Positions 53,938 to 61,694 of a DNA stretch of 64,000 bases are shown here, piece after piece; position 1 is the first letter of the stretch; the number at the start of each line of letters is the position of its first letter. The stretch is from an uncultured Bacteroidaceae bacterium (GTDB lineage: Bacteria > Bacteroidota > Bacteroidia > Bacteroidales > Bacteroidaceae): positions 1 to 64,000 of the forward strand of contig CAKQRW010000001.1 of NCBI GenBank assembly GCA_934271655.1. The letters run 5' to 3'. The notes below the pieces were generated by a model. The model was given only the letters and a program-made list of their open reading frames with translations. It made no database searches and was not told the DNA's origin. The translations under genes and the position numbers were made by a program.

Positions 53938-54837
53938 GTGACAACAAAGAAAATAAACATACTGACTCTGGCAATATGCCTGCTGGCGTTCATGTGCGCT
54001 GGGCAAAATGCCCACGCTCAATTGCTGGGAACATCATTCCCCTCCAGCTTCCGCGGAACGAAAACAAATGAGATAGAAGGCGAGGCCCATCTTGCCCTGT
54101 TTTTCCAGAAGGTGAAACGAGGGCAAAATGTCAAGGTGATGCAGATAGGCGACTCTCACGTGAGGGGCAACATACTGCCTCATACCATACAGAACACGCT
54201 GCAGAAGTATTTCCCGCGACTCACCTTCGCCTACTACGGCATCAACGGGGCATGGGCAAAACGCTTCAACGAGCAGGACATGATCAACCGCGTGGCAGCC
54301 GAGCGTCCCGACCTGGTCATCGTGTCCTTCGGCACCAATGAGGCCCATGGAGCCAATCTCAATGAGGCGGTCCACGCCCAGACCATGCTTACGCTTATGA
54401 AGCGCATACGTGAGCGTTGCCCCAAGGCGCAGTTTCTCTTCACCACACCTCCTGGCAGCTTCATCTCACACCGCTCCCCCACAGGCAGGCGCGGCCGCCA
54501 CACCACGTATTCCACTTCACGCGTGCCCAACGCCAACACTGGCCGTGTGGCACGCAGCATTGTCTCGTTCTGCAAGGCCAACAAGGCCGCTTCATGGGAC
54601 CTCTACTCCATAGCCGGAGGAGACTCATACGCCGCCAACAACTGGCGCAACGCTGGCCTGATGAACACAGATGCCATACATTTCCTGGCATCAGGCTACA
54701 CACTCCAAGGCAAGCTCCTTGGCGAGGCTCTCTACAAGGCATATTCACAGACTGCCCTGCCTGGCTCGCAGACACGCATGATGCATGAGCCGACGCCGAA
54801 GGAGAAGAAACCATACAAGTCGTTGCAGGGGTTCTGA
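53938..54837 (+). CDS. SGNH/GDSL hydrolase-fold exported protein
   Basis: A 299-residue protein if translation starts at GTG 53938, which gives a clean signal peptide (MTTKKINILTLAICLLAFMCAGQNAHA). The ATG at 53863 gives 25 implausible extra residues. Motifs: Ser73 in VMQIGDSHVRGN (block I), VIVSFGTNEAHG (block III) and Asp245/His248 in TDAIHFLASGY (block V), so the catalytic triad looks intact. The C-terminal tail is Lys/Pro-rich. It follows another SGNH gene by 230 bases and precedes the MBOAT gene, and probably takes part in acyl transfer to a periplasmic glycan. Confidence 0.83.
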   Translation: MTTKKINILTLAICLLAFMCAGQNAHAQLLGTSFPSSFRGTKTNEIEGEAHLALFFQKVKRGQNVKVMQIGDSHVRGNILPHTIQNTLQKYFPRLTFAYYGINGAWAKRFNEQDMINRVAAERPDLVIVSFGTNEAHGANLNEAVHAQTMLTLMKRIRERCPKAQFLFTTPPGSFISHRSPTGRRGRHTTYSTSRVPNANTGRVARSIVSFCKANKAASWDLYSIAGGDSYAANNWRNAGLMNTDAIHFLASGYTLQGKLLGEALYKAYSQTALPGSQTRMMHEPTPKEKKPYKSLQGF

Positions 54838-55046
54838 CTGACCAGGCAGAATATTCTTGAATATAAGGACTATGTAAAATCACAGAAAAGACTCAGACGA
54901 GACCAACGATGACGAGCGCTCTTTCATTGCGTATTGCCTCGGCATCACAAGACGGCAGCCTCTAATTCCACAAGATGAGATTGCCTGACACGCCTGCATA
55001 CAATAAAACAGCATACAACAAAACAAGATTGAACACCTGCATAAAT

Positions 55047-56624
55047 ATGTTTGACATCGACTTCACACGTGTAGCAGCCGAACTGCTCTACCAGCCAGAC
55101 TCACCGATGATATTCACCTCTGGCATATTCCTCTTCCTCTTTCTCGGATTCACGTTGATATACAATCTTCTGGGCAAGGCGGACACTCTCCGCATACTCT
55201 TCGTCACACTCTTCTCCTACTATTTCTACTACAAGAGTTCAGGCATGTTCTTCTGGCTGCTCGCCCTCGTCACAACGAGCGACTACTTCATCGCGCGCGC
55301 CATCGCAGGAGTGAAAGAGCGCGGGGCGCTGGCACGCACCCTCGTGTTTCTGTCGCTTGTACTCGACCTGGGACTGCTCGTCTTCTTCAAATACACAAAC
55401 TTCCTTGGCGACACCGTCTGCACGCTCCTGGCCGACTGTGGCGTGCGCGTGCCAGCCAGCATTTCAGGCTCGTTCCTGCATGGAGTGGTATGGCAGCCAC
55501 GAGAGATTTTCCTTCCTGTAGGCATTTCTTTCTTCACCTTCCAGTCACTCAGCTACACTATCGACGTCTACCGCGGCAACATACGCCCTCTCTCACGCCT
55601 GCTTGACTATGCCTTCTACGTGAGCTTCTTCCCGCAACTCGTGGCCGGACCCATTGTGCGCGCCCGCGACTTCATTCCACAAATACGCCGCAAACTTCTC
55701 GTGACGTCCGGCATGTTTGGAAATGGAGTGTTCCTTATCGTGGCTGGACTCTTCAAGAAAGCAGTCATATCCGACTACATAAGCGTCAATTTTGTCGAAC
55801 GTATATTCGACCAGCCCGACCTCTACAGCGGACTGGAGAACCTGCTTGCCGTCTATGGCTACACACTCCAAATCTACTGCGACTTCTCTGGATACTCCGA
55901 CATGGCCATAGGAATAGCCTTGCTGCTCGGTTTTGAATTCCCTCAAAACTTCAACAACCCATACACGTCGGCATCCATCACAGAGTTTTGGCGACGCTGG
56001 CACATCAGCCTATCCAGCTGGCTGAAAGACTATCTTTACATCAGCCTCGGCGGCAACCGCCACGGCAAGCTGCGCCAATACTTCAATCTGCTCATGACCA
56101 TGCTGCTTGGCGGCCTGTGGCATGGCGCCTCACTCAACTTCGTGCTTTGGGGCGGCCTGCACGGCGTGTTCCTCTGTCTCGACAAGATGTGGCACTCTAT
56201 CTGCCCAGCACTCAGCCCACTCAGCTACTTGCCGCGCAAAGGTGGCGAGCGTCCTGAACGCCCATGGTGGGCACGCGTCATCGTGTTCGCCAGCGGCATA
56301 GTCACCTTCCACCTCGTTGCCGCCTGCTGGGTACTCTTCCGCGCTCCCTCATTCACCATAGCCGACCAGGTGTTCCAGCAGATATTCCACAAGTTTGAGC
56401 CACAGATATTCCTGCAATGGTGCGACTCCTACATGGCTGTGGGCCTGCTCATGCTACTCGGCTACACGCTGCATTTCCTGCCGTCTGGCCTCTTCAACGC
56501 CATGCGCCGCTTTGTGGTGAAGTGCCCACTCATCCTGCAGGCCATTATCATAGTGGCGGTGGCCTATATCGTCATCCAGATCAAGTCAAGCGACGTGCAG
56601 CCTTTCATCTATTTCCAATTCTGA
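55047..56624 (+). CDS. MBOAT family membrane O-acyltransferase (AlgI/PatA-like)
   Basis: A 525-residue polytopic protein from ATG 55047 (MFDIDFTRVAAELLYQ). The upstream ATG 54975 adds residues that do not look coding. About ten transmembrane helices can be traced. The MBOAT catalytic histidine is His359 in MLLGGLWHGASLNFVLWGGLHG, and SLSSWLKDYLYISLGGNR and FPVGISFFTFQSLSYTIDVYR-like stretches match AlgI and PatA. It would pass acyl groups, usually acetyl, from the cytoplasm across the membrane to SGNH partners. The two SGNH genes just upstream give a three-part O-acylation system. The target glycan is unknown. Confidence 0.92.
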   Translation: MFDIDFTRVAAELLYQPDSPMIFTSGIFLFLFLGFTLIYNLLGKADTLRILFVTLFSYYFYYKSSGMFFWLLALVTTSDYFIARAIAGVKERGALARTLVFLSLVLDLGLLVFFKYTNFLGDTVCTLLADCGVRVPASISGSFLHGVVWQPREIFLPVGISFFTFQSLSYTIDVYRGNIRPLSRLLDYAFYVSFFPQLVAGPIVRARDFIPQIRRKLLVTSGMFGNGVFLIVAGLFKKAVISDYISVNFVERIFDQPDLYSGLENLLAVYGYTLQIYCDFSGYSDMAIGIALLLGFEFPQNFNNPYTSASITEFWRRWHISLSSWLKDYLYISLGGNRHGKLRQYFNLLMTMLLGGLWHGASLNFVLWGGLHGVFLCLDKMWHSICPALSPLSYLPRKGGERPERPWWARVIVFASGIVTFHLVAACWVLFRAPSFTIADQVFQQIFHKFEPQIFLQWCDSYMAVGLLMLLGYTLHFLPSGLFNAMRRFVVKCPLILQAIIIVAVAYIVIQIKSSDVQPFIYFQF

Positions 56625-56735
56625 CAAAAAGGCTCCGAACAGGCCACAGAGCTATAGAGACTGCAGAAGCTATAAGAACTATAGAGACTATAGAAGCTAT
56701 AAAAAACATTTCACTAAAAAAACATCTCACATTAT

Positions 56736-57848
56736 ATGATACAACAACTCAATCTCCAAGCCATCACTCAGCTCCATGCTGATAAATACATCGAAGCCGC
56801 CACCAGAGTCATCAAGAGCGGCTGGTACTTGCATGGCGAGGAGACGAAACGTTTTGAGACAGACTACGCCAAATACATAGGCACAGAACATTGCGTGGCC
56901 GTAGGCAGCGGACTAGATGCCCTGCGCCTCATCATGCGCGCCTACAAGGAACTCGGAGTTTTCCACGATGGCGATGAGATCATTGTGCCGGCCAACACGT
57001 TCATAGCCACCATACTTGCCATAACAGACTGCGGACTCACTCCCGTGCTCGTTGAGCCTTCGCTGAGCAGCATGGAGATAGACATAGACAAGGTGGAGCA
57101 GAACATCACAGCTCAAACACGCGGCATCATGATAGTCCACCTCTACGGGCGCATGGCCTACGACGAGCGTCTGGACGACATATGCAAGAGCCATGACCTC
57201 ATCCTCATGGAAGACTGCGCCCAAGCGCAAGGCTGCACCTTCAACGGAGTCAAGGCCGGAGCTATAGGCAGGGCCGCCGCGCACAGTTTCTATCCCGGCA
57301 AGAATCTTGGAGCCATGGGAGATGCCGGAGCCGTCACCACCAACGACACGGAACTGGCGTCAGCCATACGCGCTCTCGCCAACTACGGCAGTCCGAAGAA
57401 ATATGAGTTTGAATACACAGGCATCAACAGCCGCATGTCGGAGATGGACGCAGCCATTCTCGACATCAAGCTGCAATACCTCGACGCAGAAAACGCGCTG
57501 CGCCAGCGTCTGGCAGACTACTACTACGACCATATCGACAACACGCAGGTGTCTCTGCCCGCACGACTTCCGCACGCCAACAACGTCTACCACCAGTTTC
57601 CTGTCCTCTGCCCACGCCGCGACGAGCTGCAGAAGCACCTGCTCGACTGCGGCGTGCAGACACTCATACACTACCCCATACCGCCACACCAGCAACGCTG
57701 CTACGCGTCAGCGCCATGGAACACCCCACAGCTCTCCCTTCCTGTCACAGAACTGATTCACAGCCAAGAGCTGTCTCTGCCTATGAACCCTGTCATAACA
57801 GGCACAGAGGCACAGGCTGTGGTCGGAGCCATCAACAGCTTTGAATGA
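56736..57848 (+). CDS. DegT/DnrJ/EryC1-type sugar aminotransferase
   Basis: A 370-residue PLP enzyme. The PLP lysine is Lys189 in AAAHSFYPGKNLGAMGDAGA. LMEDCAQAQGCTFNG, VAVGSGLDALRLIMRAY and NSRMSEMDAAILDIKL are family motifs. It resembles enzymes that aminate keto-deoxy sugars as dTDP- or UDP-linked donors (FdtB, QdtB, WecE types). Its product would be an amino-deoxy sugar for O-antigen or capsule. No dehydratase or isomerase partner gene lies in the window, so those steps must be encoded elsewhere. It follows the MBOAT gene by 111 bases and precedes a LicD gene. Confidence 0.9.
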   Translation: MIQQLNLQAITQLHADKYIEAATRVIKSGWYLHGEETKRFETDYAKYIGTEHCVAVGSGLDALRLIMRAYKELGVFHDGDEIIVPANTFIATILAITDCGLTPVLVEPSLSSMEIDIDKVEQNITAQTRGIMIVHLYGRMAYDERLDDICKSHDLILMEDCAQAQGCTFNGVKAGAIGRAAAHSFYPGKNLGAMGDAGAVTTNDTELASAIRALANYGSPKKYEFEYTGINSRMSEMDAAILDIKLQYLDAENALRQRLADYYYDHIDNTQVSLPARLPHANNVYHQFPVLCPRRDELQKHLLDCGVQTLIHYPIPPHQQRCYASAPWNTPQLSLPVTELIHSQELSLPMNPVITGTEAQAVVGAINSFE

Positions 57849-58047
57849 CATGGAAGTGTGGGTAGTGTGAAGCCATCAACAGCCTTGAGTGACCATGATG
57901 GCCTTGCCTGCACATGTCATCATGCCAAGAGGCATGCTATATGCCCATGCGGCACCAACTTATTCTAATTATTTGCTTTCATGAATGAATGCCCAAACGG
58001 CTGGCATCATTCAGGAATCACTCTGCTTAACAAGACACGAGAACTAT

Positions 58048-58848
58048 ATGAGTTTTGACGCAAAGGAACTGAAAGAGAAATACAATCCAGAAGGGTCTGT
58101 AACATGGAAGATGCAGAAACGCATGCTGGAAGTGCTTGAAGTCATTGACGGCATCTGCCAGCGGCACGGCATCCCCTACTGGCTGTCGGGCGGCAGCATG
58201 CTCGGAGCTGTGCGCCACCATGGCTTCATCCCCTGGGATGACGACCTTGACATCGAGATGCTGCGGCCAGATTTCGAGAAGCTTATAAAGCTGCTGCCCG
58301 CAGAGTTGCCGAGCAGCATGGCCCTGCAATGGCACACGACCGACCCGAATTATTTTTTCCAGTTTGCCAAGGTGCGCGACCGCAACAGCCAGCTCTTTGA
58401 GCGCAACGGCTATGACAAGGTATGGAAAGAACATGGCGTGTGGGTGGACATTTTCCCTCTGGAAAGGGTGCCGCTGTGGATGCACAAGCTGTCCAACGCC
58501 ACGTTCGGGCACACATACAAGATGATGCGCACAGCCTCCGACCCCATGGCTGCAATGCCTCGTGTGCGTGCTCTGGCTGCCCTCAACCGCTGCCTCATAT
58601 TTCCCGCCATGCGCGCGCTGGCCGCCATCCTGCCATGCAAGTACTACGACTTCGGGCTCGGAATCCCATACTACCAGAAGAGCCTGAAGGATGACTACCT
58701 GCCTGTGAGGTACGTCAAGTATGAGTATACCAAGGCACCCATCATGAAGGAAGCGGAGAAATGTCTGGCATACAGGTATGGCAACTACATGCAGCTGCCA
58801 TCCAATCCTGGGGCGGAATACCACTCGGAGGACATAAAGATTTGGTGA
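58048..58848 (+). CDS. LicD family phosphotransferase-like protein
   Basis: A 266-residue protein starting at ATG 58048 (MSFDAKELKEKYNPEGSV). The LicD region has GIPYWLSGGSMLGAVRHHGFIPWDDDLDIEM, with the nucleotidyltransferase-like G-G-S and D-D-D-L-D acidic cluster. LicD proteins attach phosphocholine or other phosphorylated groups to cell-surface polymers. The rest is basic with a hydrophobic centre. With the sugar aminotransferase and O-acylation genes upstream, it suggests phosphate-linked decoration of the same glycan. No choline uptake or CTP-transferase gene is seen here, so the group transferred is unknown. Confidence 0.87.
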   Translation: MSFDAKELKEKYNPEGSVTWKMQKRMLEVLEVIDGICQRHGIPYWLSGGSMLGAVRHHGFIPWDDDLDIEMLRPDFEKLIKLLPAELPSSMALQWHTTDPNYFFQFAKVRDRNSQLFERNGYDKVWKEHGVWVDIFPLERVPLWMHKLSNATFGHTYKMMRTASDPMAAMPRVRALAALNRCLIFPAMRALAAILPCKYYDFGLGIPYYQKSLKDDYLPVRYVKYEYTKAPIMKEAEKCLAYRYGNYMQLPSNPGAEYHSEDIKIW

Positions 58849-58945
58849 GAGAAGGCTCTGCAACGCGCAAGAGACGGCATGAGCACCTGTTCACAAGTTA
58901 TTTTTTGAGCACAACGTACAAAAAACATTTCAGAGGCCTACATAC

Positions 58946-59695
58946 ATGAAAACATCAGGGAAGCGGATACATATGTCAGAAGACGATAAGGCGGCACAGA
59001 GAGTGGAGGAAAAAATCAGGCGCAAGTTCAACAAGGGCTGTGTGGACTACCATCTCCTCGAAGACGGCGACCGCATACTCATAGCCCTATCCGGAGGCAA
59101 GGACTCACTTGAGCTGGCACGCCTCATGGCAGAGCGCGCCCGTATCTACCGTCCTTCTGTCACAGTGGAGGCTGCCCACGTCATCATGGACAACATCCCC
59201 TATGAGACCGACCGCAGCTTCCTCCAGTCATTCTGCGACGCACTCGGCATGCCGCTGCATATCCTGCACAGCCGTTTTGACGAGAGCACCGACCAGCGCA
59301 AGACACGCTGTTTCCTCTGCGCCTGGAACCGCCGCAAGACTCTCTTCTCCTTTGCAACGGAACACGGCTTCAACAAGGTGGCACTTGGACACCATCAGGA
59401 CGACATCCTCACCACATGGCTCATGAACATCACATATGAGGGTTCGGCCACGCCAGCCATGCCGCCGTCGCTGCGGATGAAGCATTACCCTATAACCATC
59501 ATCCGCCCGCTATGCCTCGTGGACGAGAAGTCCATCAGCACACTTGCCTCGCTGCTGCGTTTCCAGATGCAAAAGACTCCATGCCCTTATGAGGAAGCGT
59601 CAAGGCGCATCGACATGAACGGCATATTCCACAGACTTGAATCACTGAATCCCGAGGCCCGCCACAGCATGTGGAAGGCCATGACGGGACGTTAG
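58946..59695 (+). CDS. ttcA: TtcA-like tRNA 2-thiocytidine biosynthesis enzyme
   Basis: A 249-residue PP-loop ATPase. SGGKDS is at residues 49-54 and the CxxC pair is Cys122/Cys125 (TRCFLCAW), the same residue numbers as in E. coli TtcA, with a third Cys at 213 (TPCPYEE) likely to complete a [4Fe-4S] site. TtcA activates C32 of tRNA for thiolation. It is slightly shorter than E. coli TtcA (about 310 residues). Several Bacteroidota carry such shortened forms, so a related thiolation target is possible. ATG 58946 or 58973 are candidate starts. Confidence 0.82.
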   Translation: MKTSGKRIHMSEDDKAAQRVEEKIRRKFNKGCVDYHLLEDGDRILIALSGGKDSLELARLMAERARIYRPSVTVEAAHVIMDNIPYETDRSFLQSFCDALGMPLHILHSRFDESTDQRKTRCFLCAWNRRKTLFSFATEHGFNKVALGHHQDDILTTWLMNITYEGSATPAMPPSLRMKHYPITIIRPLCLVDEKSISTLASLLRFQMQKTPCPYEEASRRIDMNGIFHRLESLNPEARHSMWKAMTGR

Positions 59696-59773
59696 AGCCT
59701 CCGCATGACTTAAATAGCATTAAAAACAAGCAGATATTGACAGGCACATAAGCTACATATGAAAAAAACTTGC

Positions 59774-59781
59774 TAATTTTG
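59774..59781 (+). promoter_or_regulatory. Promoter -7 box TAATTTTG for the DUF4294 gene
   Basis: TAATTTTG lies 45 bases before the DUF4294 protein start. It is preceded by A-rich sequence without an exact TTTG at the usual distance. Confidence 0.55.
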
Positions 59782-59825
59782 CAGTCGTTTTTAAAGACAA
59801 GGACACATTCTTACATGTATAGCAT

Positions 59826-60485
59826 ATGAAATCATTTGTCATACAAATTCTTTTTAAGTGCGTGCAGACACTTGCCATGGCACTCATGCCAGCATGCGCC
59901 ATAGCGCAGCAAATCACGGCAGACAAGCACATGGACATGGAGATGACAGGTGAGCCAATATTTTCTCATCCTAAATACTACACTGGCATGGTGGAGTATG
60001 ACGGAGAGATGATTCCCAGTTTCATGTATGGCGACTTCTACGTGTTTGGCAAGCTGGTGTTCAAAAACGCAGCACAAGCCCGCAAGTACTATAAGATAGC
60101 CAACAACATCAAGAAGGTCTATCCTATAGCATGCGAGATCCAAGCCACCGTGAACCGCACTATAGCACACATGGACTCACTTCCCACCAAACGTGAGAAG
60201 GACGCATATCTCAAGCAGCAGGAGAAGGAACTTAAGGCCATCTACTACCCAAAGCTGAAGAAGCTCTCGTTTAGCCAGGGCAAGCTGCTTATCAAACTGA
60301 TAGACCGCCAGTGTGACATGACGGGCTATGAGCTTATCAAGAAGTACATGGGAAGCTTCAAGGCAGGGTTTTACAACGCCTTTGCCAGCCTGTTTGGCGC
60401 AAGCCTTAAGAAACAGTATGACGCAGAGGTAGACGACCGCCTGACGGAACGCGCCATCCTGCTCATAGAAAGCGGCCAGATGTGA
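59826..60485 (+). CDS. DUF4294 domain-containing exported protein
   Basis: A 219-residue protein with a signal peptide (MKSFVIQILFKCVQTLAMALMPACAIAQ). The mature part carries the DUF4294 features: an N-terminal segment with GEMIPSFMYGDFYVFGKLVFKN, then a charged helical region (ARKYYKIANNIKKVYPIACEIQ...MDSLPTKREKDAYLKQQEKELK) and FSQGKLLIKLIDRQC. The family is restricted mainly to Bacteroidota, and its function is unknown to me. It is followed after 112 bases by the RNA methyltransferase gene. Confidence 0.85.
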   Translation: MKSFVIQILFKCVQTLAMALMPACAIAQQITADKHMDMEMTGEPIFSHPKYYTGMVEYDGEMIPSFMYGDFYVFGKLVFKNAAQARKYYKIANNIKKVYPIACEIQATVNRTIAHMDSLPTKREKDAYLKQQEKELKAIYYPKLKKLSFSQGKLLIKLIDRQCDMTGYELIKKYMGSFKAGFYNAFASLFGASLKKQYDAEVDDRLTERAILLIESGQM

Positions 60486-60597
60486 CCAAGGCCACGCTGT
60501 CACAGGCTGTCGCGCGTCAACAGCACGCACGTGCGCATCTCGCCCCTTTGCACATAACCACTCACTTAACCGACTCATTTATTTTTACGATAGATAC

Positions 60598-61155
60598 ATG
60601 TTGCGAAAACTGAAGATAACAGAAATGGGACGCATGAACGCGTCAGAGTTCAAGGCATCGGAGAAGATGCCGCTGACCATAGTGCTCGATGACGTGAGGA
60701 GCATGTACAACGTCGGCAGCGTCTTCCGCACAGCCGACGCTTTCCGCGTTGAGGCCATCTACCTGTGCGGCATCACTGCCTGCCCGCCTCATCCAGAGAT
60801 ACACAAGACCGCGCTCGGCGCAGAGGATACGGTAGAGTGGCGTCACTTCGCCACCACGATGGAGGCGGTGGAGCATCTGAAAGCCAACAGGCACGAGGTC
60901 TTCAGCATAGAGCAATGTGAGGGTTCCACGCTGCTTCAGGACATCAAGCTACGCCAGCTGGAGCCAGGCAAGACTGAAGGCTTTGCCATCATCATGGGCA
61001 ATGAAGTGAAGGGAGTGAAGCAAGAGGTGGTCAACGCTTCTGACGGGTGCATAGAGATACCACAGTATGGCACCAAGCACTCACTCAACGTGAGCACCAC
61101 AGCAGGCATCGTGATATGGGAGTTTGCGCGTCAGCTGCTGATAAAAGCGAGATAA
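60598..61155 (+). CDS. TrmH/SpoU family RNA 2'-O-methyltransferase
   Basis: A 185-residue SPOUT enzyme. All three family motifs are present: VLDDVRSMYNVGSVFRTADAF (motif 1), AIIMGNEVKGVKQEVV (motif 2) and IEIPQYGTKHSLNVSTTAGIVIWEF (motif 3) with the trefoil knot. It methylates ribose of tRNA or rRNA with S-adenosylmethionine. The N-terminal extension is short, so a TrmH-like tRNA target is as likely as rRNA. A gene-free stretch with a 22-bp array follows. Confidence 0.92.
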   Translation: MLRKLKITEMGRMNASEFKASEKMPLTIVLDDVRSMYNVGSVFRTADAFRVEAIYLCGITACPPHPEIHKTALGAEDTVEWRHFATTMEAVEHLKANRHEVFSIEQCEGSTLLQDIKLRQLEPGKTEGFAIIMGNEVKGVKQEVVNASDGCIEIPQYGTKHSLNVSTTAGIVIWEFARQLLIKAR

Positions 61156-61246
61156 GCCGATGAGAACAGACCTTCCATGCCGCGGGAAGCCATATCATTA
61201 TTTCATATGATGACATGATTAGAGCCACACCTTTACACACAGTTCT

Positions 61247-61399
61247 CCTAAGCTCCACATATCGTTATCACAACTCTACACATCGTTATCCTATAGCTTG
61301 CCTATCGTTATCCTATAGCTTGCCTATCGTTATCCTATGGATTGCGTGTCGTTATCCTATGGATTGCGTATTGCTATCCTATGGATTGAGTATTGCTAT
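61247..61399. repeat. 22-bp tandem repeat array C, seven units
   Basis: Units start at 61247, 61269 (one base short), 61290, 61312, 61334, 61356 and 61378. Units 3 and 4 are identical (CCTATAGCTTGCC then TATCGTTAT); later units read CCTATGGATTGCG then TGTCGTTAT or TATTGCTAT. The constant right half (TCGTTAT) matches array B, and the left half CCTA is common to all arrays. Confidence 0.88.
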
Positions 61400-61590
61400 G
61401 CCATACAAGCAGGAAATGCCTTTTCAACCTTTTCACCCAACTACAATAATACTGGTAAAACAAACTGCGATAGTTGTCCGCAGCTTGCTTAATGGCTTTA
61501 TGTCCTACAAAATAGTATCAGTAAAATCCCCTTGTTTCATTTTTTAGAACATATGACACAAATGTGAAAGCGCCTTTTGCTTTTTAAGGG

Positions 61591-61598
61591 TACTTTTG
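61591..61598 (+). promoter_or_regulatory. Promoter -7 box TACTTTTG of the GH43 locus
   Basis: TACTTTTG fits TAnnTTTG and lies 97 bases upstream of the first GH43 start. TTTG at 61576-61579 is too close (11 bases) to serve as a normal -33 box. Confidence 0.5.
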
Positions 61599-61694
61599 CA
61601 TTGCCTGTATAACTATGGCTTGGCTTCACACCTATCTTCTATGCCGTGCCTTCTTATGCATGGAACTATTATTCCACTATCTTAAACCCAAAAG

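Larger units (their letters stand above)
61156..61694. other. Gene-free interval with 22-bp array before the GH43 locus
   Basis: 539 bases with no supported gene. They hold 22-bp array C (61247-61399) and, near the right end, a promoter box TACTTTTG at 61591-61598. Between them I see AT-rich sequence without obvious structure. An alternative is that the array lies in the 3' flank of the RNA methyltransferase gene. Confidence 0.7.

Noticed and set aside
58877..58920. Another copy of the TIR element before ttcA
   Set aside because: GAGCACCTGTTCAC and TTATTTTTTGAGCAC resemble the terminal repeat, but the match is too short and the interior is not recognisable.
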